Shown here in pieces: positions 26,963 through 35,496 of a stretch of DNA of 40,706 nucleotides (within the stretch, counting starts at the first letter, position 1; each line of letters opens with the position of its first letter). The position numbers and the translations under genes were made by a program. Source of the DNA: Pseudomonadota bacterium. Lineage in GTDB: Bacteria; Pseudomonadota; Gammaproteobacteria; Xanthomonadales; Xanthomonadaceae. The notes below the pieces were generated by a model, which saw only the letters and a list, made by a program, of their open reading frames with translations, was not told the origin of the DNA and ran no database searches. The stretch is taken from the NCBI GenBank assembly GCA_963205495.1, contig CAUJIN010000068.1:1-40706 (forward strand). Reading direction: 5' to 3'.

Positions 26963-28732
26963 ATGACGCTGGACATCGTGCTGGTGCTCGCAGTCACCAT
27001 CGGTGCAATCACACTGTTCGCCACCGAGAAGCTGCGCATGGACGTGGTGGCGATCTTCCTGGTCGCCACGCTCACCTTGCTGGGCCTGATCACGCCGTCG
27101 CAGGCACTCAGCGGCTTCAGCAACCAGGCCACGATCACCGTGGCGGCGATGTTCGTGCTGGCGGCCGGGCTGCGCAGCAGCGGCGCGCTTTCGGGCGTGG
27201 GCCGCATGCTCACCCGGGTGAAATCACCCACGGCCTTCCTGCTGCTGCTGTTCGCGGCGCTGGCCCTGGTCTCTCCGTTCGTGAACAACACCGCCGTGGT
27301 CGCAGTGTTCATGCCGATCGTGCTCACCGCCAGCGCGCGCGTCGGACTGCCCGCCTCCAAGGCGCTGATTCCGCTTTCCTACATGTCGCAGATCGCGGGC
27401 GTGTGTACCCTGGTGGGCACCTCGTCGAACCTGCTGGTCGACGCCATCGCGCGCGACCTCGGGCACCCGGGATTCACCATGTTCGAGTTCACCGCGCTGG
27501 GCGCGGTGTGCTTCGCGGCCGGCGGCATCTACCTGCTCACTTTCGGGCGCTGGCTGCTGCCCGATACCCGCCAACCCGAGCTGGACGAGGAGTTCGAGCC
27601 GGGGAAATACATTACCGAACTGCGCGTCATGCCGGGTTCGGCGCTGCTCGGCACCTCGGTGGAAGAGGCGCGGCTGGCGGCGCGCTTCGATGTCTTCGTG
27701 CTCGAACTTCTGCGCGACGGCAAGAAGCTGTGGTCGCCGCGCTCGCAGACCCTTCAGACCGGCGACATCCTGCTCGCACGCGGCGACTGGGCGCGCCTGG
27801 ACGCGCTCCGAAAGGAGGCCGGGCTCGCGATCGAGGCCGAGCACAAGTTCAAGGACCGGCAGCTGCGCAAGGACGCCAATCTGGTCATCTCCGAGGTCAT
27901 GATCGCGCCCAATTCGCGCCTGGAAGGCCTCGACATGGAGGCGGTGGACCGGATCTGGCAGCACAACGTGACGGTGCTTGCGATCCAGCGGCGCGGACAG
28001 GTGCTGCGCGAGAAGATCAAGGACGTGGCCTTCAGCGTGGGCGACATCCTCTTGATGATCGTGCCGGAAAACGAGATGCACATGCTGCGCCGGGACAAGA
28101 ACGTGATCGTCCTGTCCAAGCGCGGTGCCGCGCGCCCCAGCGGCTGGCGCGCGCCTTTCGCGCTGGTCACGATGGCGCTGGTGATCATCGTTTCCGCGCT
28201 CGGCTGGATGCCGATCGCGCTGACCTCCCTGGTCGGCGCCGCCGTCATGGTGACGGCCGGCTGCCTGGGCGGCGACGATGCCTACGAGGCCGTGGACTGG
28301 CGCATCATCATCGTGCTGGCGTGCCTGCTGCCGCTGGGCGTCGCGATGAGCCAAACCGGTGCCGCCGAGTTCCTGGTGCGGCATCTCATCGGCCTGGTCG
28401 AGCCCTATGGGCCATGGGTCGTGCTGGCGATGCTGTATCTGGCCGTCCTGATGCTGTCCGAAGTGATGAGCCACGCCGCAGCAGCCGTGCTCCTGACACC
28501 GATCGCCATGTCGACCGCGCACCTCATGGGCGTGGACGCCACGCCTTTCCTCATCGCCGTGACCTTTGCCGCCGGCACCAGCTTCGCCACCCCGGTGGGC
28601 TACCAGACCAACACCATGGTCTACAACGCCGGCGGCTACCGCTTCGTGGACTTCATGAAGGTCGGCCTGCCGCTGAACCTGATCTTCTGGGTCATCGGGA
28701 TCATCATGATCCCGAAACTGTGGCCGTTCTGA
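26963..28732 (+). CDS. SLC13-family permease with two internal TrkA_C domains
   Basis: A 589-aa inner-membrane transporter of the DASS/SLC13 (ArsB/NhaD-like) group. Membrane segments fill residues 1-195 and about 390-589. The two halves carry the family's anion/sodium loops (SPFVNNTAVVAVFMPIV with an NNTA motif; VGTSSNLLV; TFAAGTSFATPVGYQTNTMV). Between them, about 200-385, are two cytoplasmic TrkA_C (RCK_C) domains, e.g. ITELRVMPGSALLGTSVEEA and LVISEVMIAPNSRLEGLDME, which often gate ion transporters by ligand binding. The substrate (sulfate, dicarboxylate, tellurite or other) cannot be told. No strong Shine-Dalgarno is seen at the ATG. Confidence 0.9.
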   Translation: MTLDIVLVLAVTIGAITLFATEKLRMDVVAIFLVATLTLLGLITPSQALSGFSNQATITVAAMFVLAAGLRSSGALSGVGRMLTRVKSPTAFLLLLFAALALVSPFVNNTAVVAVFMPIVLTASARVGLPASKALIPLSYMSQIAGVCTLVGTSSNLLVDAIARDLGHPGFTMFEFTALGAVCFAAGGIYLLTFGRWLLPDTRQPELDEEFEPGKYITELRVMPGSALLGTSVEEARLAARFDVFVLELLRDGKKLWSPRSQTLQTGDILLARGDWARLDALRKEAGLAIEAEHKFKDRQLRKDANLVISEVMIAPNSRLEGLDMEAVDRIWQHNVTVLAIQRRGQVLREKIKDVAFSVGDILLMIVPENEMHMLRRDKNVIVLSKRGAARPSGWRAPFALVTMALVIIVSALGWMPIALTSLVGAAVMVTAGCLGGDDAYEAVDWRIIIVLACLLPLGVAMSQTGAAEFLVRHLIGLVEPYGPWVVLAMLYLAVLMLSEVMSHAAAAVLLTPIAMSTAHLMGVDATPFLIAVTFAAGTSFATPVGYQTNTMVYNAGGYRFVDFMKVGLPLNLIFWVIGIIMIPKLWPF

Positions 28733-28766
28733 TCGAGCTTCGCCAATCCGGCACGCATCCGGCGGG

Positions 28767-30812
28767 TCAGGCCAGCAACCCGTAGCTGCGCAGCAGGGCA
28801 GCGGGATCCGGTTCGCGGCCGCGGAAGGCGATGAAGCTCTCCAGCGCCGGGCGCGAGCCGCCCACGGCAAGGATCTCCCGGCGGTAGCGCGCGCCGGTAT
28901 CCGCGTCGAACAGATCGCTGTCCTCGAACGCCGAGAACGCATCGGCCGCCAGCACCTCGGCCCACAGATAGCTGTAGTAGCCGGCGGCATAGCCTCCGGC
29001 GAAGATGTGGCTGAACGCGTGCGGGAAACGCGCCCAGGCCGGCGGGCGGATCACTGCGACCTCGTCGCGGACCTCCTCCAGCAACTCCATCACGCGGGCA
29101 CCGCGCGCCGGGTCGTATTCCAGATGCAGACGGAAGTCGAACAGCGCGAACTCGAGCTGGCGAACCAGGAACATCCCGGCCTGGAAGTGGCGCGCGGCCA
29201 GCATCTTGTCGAGCAGCGCCTGGGGTAGCGGCTCACCGGTCTGCCAGTGGCGCGCAAACAGATCGAGCGACTCGCGGTGCCAGGCGTAGTTCTCCAGGAA
29301 CTGGCTGGGCAACTCCACCGCGTCCCATTCCACACCTTCGATGCCGGCCACCGAGGGCAAGTCGACCTCGGTCAGCATGTGGTGCAGGCCATGGCCAAAC
29401 TCATGGAACAAGGTGACCACATCGTCGTGGGTGAGCAGCGAGGGCATGCCGCCCGCGGGCGGTGCGAAGTTGCACACCAGATAGGCCACCGGCAGCTGGA
29501 CGCCGTCCCCGCGGCGCATGCGGCTGCGGCATACGTCCATCCAGGCACCGCCGCGCTTTCCGGCGCGGGCGTACAGGTCCAGATAGAAGCCGGCGAGCGG
29601 GCGGTCGTCGGCATCCAGGATGTCGAAGAAGCGCACCTCCGGATGCCAGACGTCCACGCCTTCGCGCCGCACGAGCCTCAGGCCGAACAGGCGCGAGGCC
29701 ACCTCGAACAGGCCGGCAATCGCCGCCTCGGCGGGGAACCAGGGTTTGAGATCTTCTTCGGTGAAGGCAAAGCGGCTCTGGCGCAGCTTCTCGCTGGCAT
29801 AGGCAATGTCCCAGGGTTCAAGCGCCTCGATGCCCAGCGTCTCGCGCGCGAACCGCGCCAGCGTCTCGCGCTCGCTTTCGGCCACGGGCCGCGCGCGGCG
29901 TGCAAGATCGTGCAGGAAACCCAGCACCCGCTCGGGGGTGCCGGCCATCTTGTCGGCCAGCGACACCTCGGCCGCATTGGCGAAACCCAGCAGCCGTGCG
30001 GCCTCGTGGCGCAGGGCGAGAATCTGCCCGATGCGCGCGCTGTTGTCGTGGGCTCCGGCTTGCGGACCCTGGTCGGAAGCCCGGGTCTGGTAGGCCGTCC
30101 AGACGGCCTCGCGCAGCGCGCGATCATCGGCAAAGGTCAGGAGCGCGGTCACCACCGGCCCCTTGAGCGTGGCGAGGTGGCCGCTCGTCCCGGCATCGGC
30201 CGCCGCCTGCGCCAGGAGCGCGCGCGCCGACTCCGGCAGGCCCGCCAGTTCCGCATCGGACACCGGCCGCGTCCAGGCGTCGGTGGCATCGAGCACCGCG
30301 CTGCCGAACTGGGTGGTCAGACGGGAAAGTTCAGTCTGGATCTGCGCGAATCGCTTGCGGCCCTCGCTCTCCAACGCCACGCCCGAAAGTCGGAAGCCGC
30401 GCAGGCTGTCTTCCACCACGGTGCGGCTGGCACGATCGAGCGCGGCGAAGTCCGGCAACTCGCGCACCGCCTTCACCGCCTCGTAAAGGTCACGGTTCTG
30501 GCCCAGTTCGGTGGCGTGCTCGGTGAGCTTTTCCAGCGCCTCCTCGTAGGCTTCGCGCAGCTCGGGCGAATCCTTCACGCCGTGCAAGTGGGAGACGGGC
30601 GAGAACGCGCGGCCCAGGCGCTCCTCCTGCGCCTCCAGCGGCTGCATGAGTGCCTCGAAGTTGCGCGCACCGGTGTCCGCGACGAGCCGCTCAACCACCT
30701 GGCGATACCCGTCCAGCAGCGTGTCGACGGCCGGTGCCACGTCGGCGGCGGAAATACGGGAAAAAGGCGGCAGGTCGCCGGCGGAGAGAAGGGGATTGGC
30801 GGTGTTTTCCAT
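28767..30812 (-). CDS. prlC: Oligopeptidase A (PrlC/OpdA), M3 zinc metallopeptidase
   Basis: A 681-aa cytoplasmic thimet-type oligopeptidase that degrades signal-peptide fragments and other short peptides. The N-terminus MENTANPLLSAGDLPPFS matches PrlC (NPLL...LPPFS). The zinc site is HEFGH at 470-474 within VTLFHEFGHGLHHML, with the third ligand in GVEWDAVELPSQFLENY. The C-terminus HIFAGGYAAGYYSYLWAEV is also typical. The start is the ATG at 30812 (an in-frame GTG lies 2 codons upstream). No Shine-Dalgarno is evident. A sigma32-like promoter lies directly upstream (30820-30848), in line with E. coli prlC being a heat-shock gene. It is 69 bp downstream of the RCC1 gene on the same strand. Confidence 0.97.
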   Translation of the reverse strand: MENTANPLLSAGDLPPFSRISAADVAPAVDTLLDGYRQVVERLVADTGARNFEALMQPLEAQEERLGRAFSPVSHLHGVKDSPELREAYEEALEKLTEHATELGQNRDLYEAVKAVRELPDFAALDRASRTVVEDSLRGFRLSGVALESEGRKRFAQIQTELSRLTTQFGSAVLDATDAWTRPVSDAELAGLPESARALLAQAAADAGTSGHLATLKGPVVTALLTFADDRALREAVWTAYQTRASDQGPQAGAHDNSARIGQILALRHEAARLLGFANAAEVSLADKMAGTPERVLGFLHDLARRARPVAESERETLARFARETLGIEALEPWDIAYASEKLRQSRFAFTEEDLKPWFPAEAAIAGLFEVASRLFGLRLVRREGVDVWHPEVRFFDILDADDRPLAGFYLDLYARAGKRGGAWMDVCRSRMRRGDGVQLPVAYLVCNFAPPAGGMPSLLTHDDVVTLFHEFGHGLHHMLTEVDLPSVAGIEGVEWDAVELPSQFLENYAWHRESLDLFARHWQTGEPLPQALLDKMLAARHFQAGMFLVRQLEFALFDFRLHLEYDPARGARVMELLEEVRDEVAVIRPPAWARFPHAFSHIFAGGYAAGYYSYLWAEVLAADAFSAFEDSDLFDADTGARYRREILAVGGSRPALESFIAFRGREPDPAALLRSYGLLA

Positions 30813-30819
30813 CGCCACG

Positions 30820-30848
30820 ACATGGAGCGCCCGCCGCGGGTTTTCAAG
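30820..30848 (-). promoter_or_regulatory. Sigma32-like promoter of prlC
   Basis: CTTGAAA (30842-30848), 14 bp, CTCCATGT (30820-30827) on the minus strand, matching CTTGAAA-N11-16-CCCCATNT with one -10 mismatch. The predicted start falls at about the ATG, so the transcript would be leaderless, in keeping with the missing Shine-Dalgarno but unusual. Confidence 0.45.
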
Positions 30849-30881
30849 CGCGGGCCGGTGTCCTCCCCCGACCCGACGCCT

Positions 30882-33752
30882 TCAGCGCCAGATCACCGGC
30901 GTCGGAGCCGGGAAGTAGACGGTGCCCGAGACGCCCAGCTGGCCGCGCGTGTTCGCGCCCCAGCAATACGCCCGTCCCTGCGCATCAAGCGCACAGGCAT
31001 GCTGGCCGCCCGCGGCAATGGCCCGCACACCGGAACCCATGCCCGATACCGGCACCGGCTGCGCGTGGTTCGCCCAGGCGTCGTCGCCCAGCCCGAGCCG
31101 GCCGTCCCAGCCATTTCCCCAGCACCAGGCCGACCCTCCGCTCGTCAGGGCGCAGGTGAAATCGGTCCCGGCCGAGATCTGTTCCACGGCGTCGGGAAGG
31201 CCCCGCACGGCGACCGGTTCGTCCCGCGACTGCCCCGGGGTGGTGTCCCCATCGCCCAGCTGACCGTAGAAGCCGTCGCCCCAGCACCACGCCGCACCGC
31301 TCACCAGGGCGCAAGTGTGCGTCTGGCCCGCGGTGATCTGCTCCGCACCACCCGGCAGGCCCTGCACGACGGCGGGAGTCGGGCGCTGCATCCTGTCGCC
31401 GGTTCCCAGCTGGCCGAATCCGTTGCCGCCCCAGCAGCGCACCTCGCCGTCCGTCATGAGGGCGCAGGCGTGGCTGCCGCCGGCTCCGATGGCGCGCGCG
31501 CCCTGGGTGATCCCGGCGACGGTCACCGGGCGATTGCTTCCGGCGGATGATCCGCCGCTGCCGAGCTGCCCGGAGTCGTTGGCGCCCCAGCAGCGGATCG
31601 CGCCCACGCCGGTGATGGCGCAGCTGTGCGCCGGGCCGGCCGCCACCGCACGCACGTTCGACCCCAGACCCGAAACCTCGACCGGCGTTTCGCGGCTGAC
31701 GAAGCTTCCGTCCCCGAGCTGGCCCCGATCATTCCCTCCCCAGCACCAGACGCGGCCAGACTCGCTGGCCGCGCAGGCGTGAGAATCGCCCGCCGCGACC
31801 GCACGCATCGGGCCGGGCAGTCCTTCCACGCGCTCCGGCCAGGACACCCTGGCCGATCCGGCAATCCCGGACTCGACCCAGCGGTTTCTGCCCCAGCACC
31901 ACACCTCGCCCGCGGCATCCAGACCGCAGCTGTACCCGCTTCCGGCGCTGATCTGGCGAATTCCGTCGCGCAACCGGACGAAGTTCGCGGTGACCTGGCG
32001 TGCGCCCGTCATCACCAGATCGCAGCTGTCCTTCCAACCGTCGCACGCACCCGACCAGCTGACGAAGGCCGAGTCCGGCGCGTCGCTCACCGCCGCCAGG
32101 GTCAGCGGGGAACCGACGGTGCGCGAGACAACGCAGGTCGAACCGCAGTCGATTCCCTCCGGCTCGCTGATCACCACGCCCGCGCCGTCGCCGGCGATCG
32201 TGACCTCCAATGGATATTCGGCCTCGTCGATGCTCAGGGTGACCGGAAGCGAACGGGGACCACCCGAACAGGCGACGTAGAACCCGCGGTCACCCGCCGC
32301 CCATGCGTGCAGCGTGGTGCTGGTCCACTCTCCCTGCGCCAGCTCGCCGCGGGGAATGCGGAAGATGCCCACGTCGTCCGGACTGCGGCGGATGTGGCAG
32401 GTGGCGTTCGCCGGCACCTCGCGCAGGATCCAGCCAAAGCGCACCGGGATACCCGACCCGCGCACGATGTGTTTCTGCACGACGCCCGTCGCGCTGTCCA
32501 AGCGGAGCATCGCGCGCGGCCCCGGATCGGGCACCGTGCTCCAGTCCACGGCCACCGGTTCGCGCCGGCTGTTGCGGTCGCCGGCGCCGAGCTGCCCGGT
32601 TTCGCCATCGCCCCAGCAGTAGGCCGCACCCTCGGCGGACACCGCGCAGCTGTGGCGGCTGCCGTTCGCCACGCTGCGCATCGTCGGCAGGCCGGGCACC
32701 GCGAGCGGCTGCGGGCTGAATGCACCGGAGGGTCTGGCCAGCTGGCCCTGGCGGTTGCTCCCCCAGCACCAGACCTTGCCGTCGCTGAACACCGCGCAGG
32801 AATGATTGCCGCCGGCGGCAAGATCCAGGGCATCGAGCGGCAGGTCGCCGACCGGCCACCGCGGCATTTCGAGCGAGGGGGTGCCCGACTGCCCGAGCTG
32901 GCCGTCCAGGTTGCTGCCCCAGCACCGCACCGCGCCGGCGCCGTCCGGGGCGCAGCTGTGCTGTTCGCCGGTCGAGATCGCACGCACGCCGCTGGCCAGG
33001 CCGGTCACCGCGACCGGGGTGTGGCGATCGCCGGCCACTGCCAGCTGCCACTCCCCGTCGCCAAGCTGGCCGTTGCCCCCTCGACCCCAGCATTTCACCG
33101 CACCGGTTTCGGTCAGCGCGCAGACGTGGCCACCGCCCGCCGCCAGCGCGCGTACGGGCTCAGAAATACCCTGCACGGCGCCAGGCGCACGATGATCCTC
33201 GAGCGTGCCGTCACCGAGCTGGCCCCAGGGATTGCGCCCCCAGCAGACCACGCCGGATTCACCCGCCGCGCAGGTGAAGTTGCTGCCCGCGACCACGGCG
33301 GTCACGCCCTGCTGAAGGCCGCTGACCGGCACCGCGACATCGCGGTTCACCGTGGTGCCATCGCCCAGGCGGCCGCCGGCGTTGGCGCCCCAGCAGTACA
33401 CCCCGCCCTCGCGAATCAGGACACAGGCATGGTCGTCACCGACGCTCAGTGCGGTGGCTGCGCCGGGCAGGCCGCGCACTGCGACCGGCGTTACGCGCAG
33501 GGTGCGGCTGCCGTCGCCGAGCTGGCCGGACGCGTTCCAGCCCCAGCACCAGACGCCGCCGCCCTCGTCCAGCGCACAGGTGTGGCGCGTGCCGGCATCG
33601 ACCGTGCGCGAGAGCGGCCCGGTGTTGATGGTTGCGCCCGTGGCTGGCAACGTCATCAAGAAGCACGCCAAGACAAGAATCAATCCGAATCCGGTGCACG
33701 ACACCTGCAGCCCATCGGCCGGTCGCGCGTCCCTGACAAGAAACTCGTCCAT
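30882..33752 (-). CDS. Secreted protein with 14 RCC1 repeats in two 7-repeat blocks
   Basis: A 956-aa exported protein. The ATG at 33752 has GAGGAG seven bases upstream and leads into a signal peptide (hydrophobic core GLILVLACFLMTLPATG). Fourteen RCC1 units of the form H-x-C-A ... G-x-(V/A)-x-C-WG-x-N-x-x-G-QLG-D-G are present. Seven lie before residue about 405 and seven after about 605, which fits two seven-bladed beta-propellers. The middle (about 407-602) has a beta domain and an InlB-type B repeat (ISEPEGIDCGSTC, FVSWSGACDGW). Each repeat has paired cysteines, so disulfides outside the cytoplasm are likely. Such proteins bind partners or surfaces; the ligand is unknown. It is divergent from the truncated CNB gene. 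Confidence 0.88.
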   Translation of the reverse strand: MDEFLVRDARPADGLQVSCTGFGLILVLACFLMTLPATGATINTGPLSRTVDAGTRHTCALDEGGGVWCWGWNASGQLGDGSRTLRVTPVAVRGLPGAATALSVGDDHACVLIREGGVYCWGANAGGRLGDGTTVNRDVAVPVSGLQQGVTAVVAGSNFTCAAGESGVVCWGRNPWGQLGDGTLEDHRAPGAVQGISEPVRALAAGGGHVCALTETGAVKCWGRGGNGQLGDGEWQLAVAGDRHTPVAVTGLASGVRAISTGEQHSCAPDGAGAVRCWGSNLDGQLGQSGTPSLEMPRWPVGDLPLDALDLAAGGNHSCAVFSDGKVWCWGSNRQGQLARPSGAFSPQPLAVPGLPTMRSVANGSRHSCAVSAEGAAYCWGDGETGQLGAGDRNSRREPVAVDWSTVPDPGPRAMLRLDSATGVVQKHIVRGSGIPVRFGWILREVPANATCHIRRSPDDVGIFRIPRGELAQGEWTSTTLHAWAAGDRGFYVACSGGPRSLPVTLSIDEAEYPLEVTIAGDGAGVVISEPEGIDCGSTCVVSRTVGSPLTLAAVSDAPDSAFVSWSGACDGWKDSCDLVMTGARQVTANFVRLRDGIRQISAGSGYSCGLDAAGEVWCWGRNRWVESGIAGSARVSWPERVEGLPGPMRAVAAGDSHACAASESGRVWCWGGNDRGQLGDGSFVSRETPVEVSGLGSNVRAVAAGPAHSCAITGVGAIRCWGANDSGQLGSGGSSAGSNRPVTVAGITQGARAIGAGGSHACALMTDGEVRCWGGNGFGQLGTGDRMQRPTPAVVQGLPGGAEQITAGQTHTCALVSGAAWCWGDGFYGQLGDGDTTPGQSRDEPVAVRGLPDAVEQISAGTDFTCALTSGGSAWCWGNGWDGRLGLGDDAWANHAQPVPVSGMGSGVRAIAAGGQHACALDAQGRAYCWGANTRGQLGVSGTVYFPAPTPVIWR

Positions 33753-33840
33753 GGGGAAACTCCTCAAAAGCCCACCGGCGCCCGCCCCCTCGGTCACCCC
33801 TGTCTGTTTGCGGCTGCGCAAATGCGCTAGCGTTCACGGC

Positions 33841-33963
33841 ATGCTACACCGCACTCCGCCACCGCCGCCAACCGACAGCCCGCAGGCGCGCCTGCGCTGC
33901 TTTCTCGCCGGCCTGTCGCTGTTTTCCGACCTGCCCGAGGCCACGCTCGATAGTCGCCCCTGA
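33841..33963 (+). pseudogene. 5' fragment of a cyclic-nucleotide-binding-domain gene cut by an IS
   Basis: The frame from ATG 33841 reads MLHRTPPPPPTDSP, then RLRCFLAGLSLFSDLPEATLD, the usual N-terminal helix of a Crp/CNB domain ('LFS-x-LP-x-x-x-L'). At 33950 it runs into the IS end and stops (SRP*). About 37 native codons remain. The rest of the gene is not found on the far side of the IS. It was probably a Crp/Fnr-type regulator or another CNB protein; too little is left to tell which. Confidence 0.7.
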
Positions 33964-33967
33964 AAAA
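33953..33967 (+). repeat. IS terminal inverted repeat, left
   Basis: A 15-bp GTCGCCCCTGAAAAA, exact reverse complement of the right end; this copy supplies the stop codon of the truncated CNB frame. Confidence 0.92.
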
Positions 33968-33973
33968 TCCGCC

Positions 33974-35338
33974 TCAACCCACTTCAACCACCCACCTGAT
34001 CGGCGTGAGTGACCAGGCGGCAGCAAGCCTCTGCCGCAAAAAGCTGCACAAAAACACGATCCACCGCATCAGCCAGCGGATGTTGTAGCCCGCTGCACAC
34101 CCGATCACATGCAGCGCGTCGCCCTGGGTGCCTTTCAGAGGACAGCGGCGCAGTCGGCAGTCGTCCTTCAGGTGCCCGATCACCGGCTCCACCGCCTGGC
34201 GCCGCTTCACCCAATCCCATTGCCGCCGCGTCAGTGTCCTGGGCTTGCCCCGGTGCAGGATTTTCACGCCGTCCACGGCCCGTCCCCGGTACCCCAGGTC
34301 CACGATGGCCATCGCAGGCTTGGTGCCGCTGAGGATCTCCACCTGCTCGAGCTGCTCTTCCAGGGTGTCCCCGTCGTAGGGATTGCCTGGGAAGCTTCTG
34401 GCTCCCACCACCAATCCCTTGCGGGCCGTTACCGCGATGCCGACCTTCACCCCGAACTCGTACGGCGTGCGCGCCTTGCCCTTGCCGATGCATTCCACTT
34501 CCAGTGCGTGCAGGGCATACAGCTTGTTCTTGTCTTTGGGTTGCTGGCTGAAGATCCGCTCGGCCCGCGCCAGCCACACCTGCATCTGCTCGCGGGCCGT
34601 TCCTTGAAGCCTGTCCAACTGCTGCCGGATGTCCCGGATCACCCGGCCCAGCACGGTGCGCTGGCGACGCAGCACCCGGCGCAGACGCTTGAACTGGCGC
34701 GCATGGGCATGGCGACCGGCCTTGCGCGCCAGCCCGGGGGCCTCGCGTTCGTAGGTCTGGCGCAGCGTCACTCCGTTACGCCGGCTCAGCAGCACCAGCT
34801 TCTTGCGGGCCACGTCCAGCAAGCGGCTGTCGGTCGGATGCGCGATGGCCTTCTCCTGCACCGTGCTGTCCACGATCACCCGCGACAGCTCCCGCGCATC
34901 CACCGCCTTCATCGACCGGGCCGCCGCGATCGTCTGCGCCAGCAGTTCTTCCATCCCCGCTTCGCCAAGGCGCTGGCGCCAGCGCGTGAGCGAACTGGGA
35001 TTGCACGGCAATGCGGTCTGGAACACCACCTCGCCAGTGAAGAACTGCCAGTACGGGCTCTCCAGCCAGCGCTCGCACACCGCTTCATCGGACAGGTCGT
35101 AGGCATGCTTGAGGTACAGCAAGCCGGCCATCAGGCGAACCGCCAACGCAGGGCGTCCGCCGCCCGCGGGATCGGGCGGCAAGGTGGGCGCCAGCGCCGC
35201 GTCCAGAGCGTTCCAAGGCATGCGCTGGGCCAAGCGGGCCAGCGGGTGGCGCAGGTCGATCAGGTTCTCCAGGCGGGAGCGGAACAAATCCTCGACAGAG
35301 GCGGCTGCACTGTCGGCGGCGACGGGGCGCTGGCGCAT
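33974..35338 (-). CDS. IS5-family transposase
   Basis: A 454-aa DDE transposase, apparently intact. It has the N-terminal DUF772-type domain (GRPALAVRLMAGLLYLKHAY, LSDEAVCERWLESPYWQFF, NPSSLTRWRQRLGE). The catalytic triad is probably D157 (VIVDSTVQEKAIAHPTD), D347 (AIVDLGYRGRAV) and E384 (KRRQAVEPVIGHLKDD). A basic helical stretch (HAHARQFKRLRRVLRRQR) lies between. The ATG at 35338 is about 105 bp inside the right end of the element. GC content is like the host genome and unlike the AT-rich genes next to it, so the IS and the island probably have different sources. Confidence 0.95.
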   Translation of the reverse strand: MRQRPVAADSAAASVEDLFRSRLENLIDLRHPLARLAQRMPWNALDAALAPTLPPDPAGGGRPALAVRLMAGLLYLKHAYDLSDEAVCERWLESPYWQFFTGEVVFQTALPCNPSSLTRWRQRLGEAGMEELLAQTIAAARSMKAVDARELSRVIVDSTVQEKAIAHPTDSRLLDVARKKLVLLSRRNGVTLRQTYEREAPGLARKAGRHAHARQFKRLRRVLRRQRTVLGRVIRDIRQQLDRLQGTAREQMQVWLARAERIFSQQPKDKNKLYALHALEVECIGKGKARTPYEFGVKVGIAVTARKGLVVGARSFPGNPYDGDTLEEQLEQVEILSGTKPAMAIVDLGYRGRAVDGVKILHRGKPRTLTRRQWDWVKRRQAVEPVIGHLKDDCRLRRCPLKGTQGDALHVIGCAAGYNIRWLMRWIVFLCSFLRQRLAAAWSLTPIRWVVEVG

Positions 35339-35444
35339 GAGACGGTTGGAAACTGCAAGAAAACAGCCCTCAGAATAGTGAAAACTGGTAGCCCCAGCAC
35401 GGGCTTTTGGCCAGCAATGTCGCTGTAGGGCTGGCTTTGAGGGG

Positions 35445-35459
35445 TTTTTCAGGGGCGAC
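35445..35459 (-). repeat. IS terminal inverted repeat, right
   Basis: TTTTTCAGGGGCGAC, reverse complement of 33953-33967, followed by TATCTAGG. Confidence 0.92.
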
Positions 35460-35496
35460 TATCTAGGTTATCTGAGGGGGATTACCCAAGGAAAAA

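Larger units (their letters stand above)
33950..35462. mobile_element. IS5-family insertion sequence
   Basis: A 1.5-kb element with one intact transposase gene and inverted repeats GTCGCCCCTGAAAAA (33953-33967 and 35445-35459), extended by ATA/TAT to 18 bp. If these are the ends, the flanking tetramers are CTCG (33946-33949) and CTAG (35463-35466). The right one fits the CTAG/YTAR target of IS5 elements, but the two are not identical. So either the ends are off by a base or the flanks were not neighbours when the IS inserted. Confidence 0.9.

Noticed and set aside
30882..33752. A tandem DNA repeat array
   Set aside because: The periodicity is at protein level (RCC1 blades); nucleotide identity between units is too low for a DNA satellite or CRISPR.
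31626..33830. A 734-codon plus-strand frame antisense to the RCC1 gene
   Set aside because: It mirrors the RCC1 repeats, has no recognisable domain, and the minus-strand frame has a signal peptide and ribosome-binding site.
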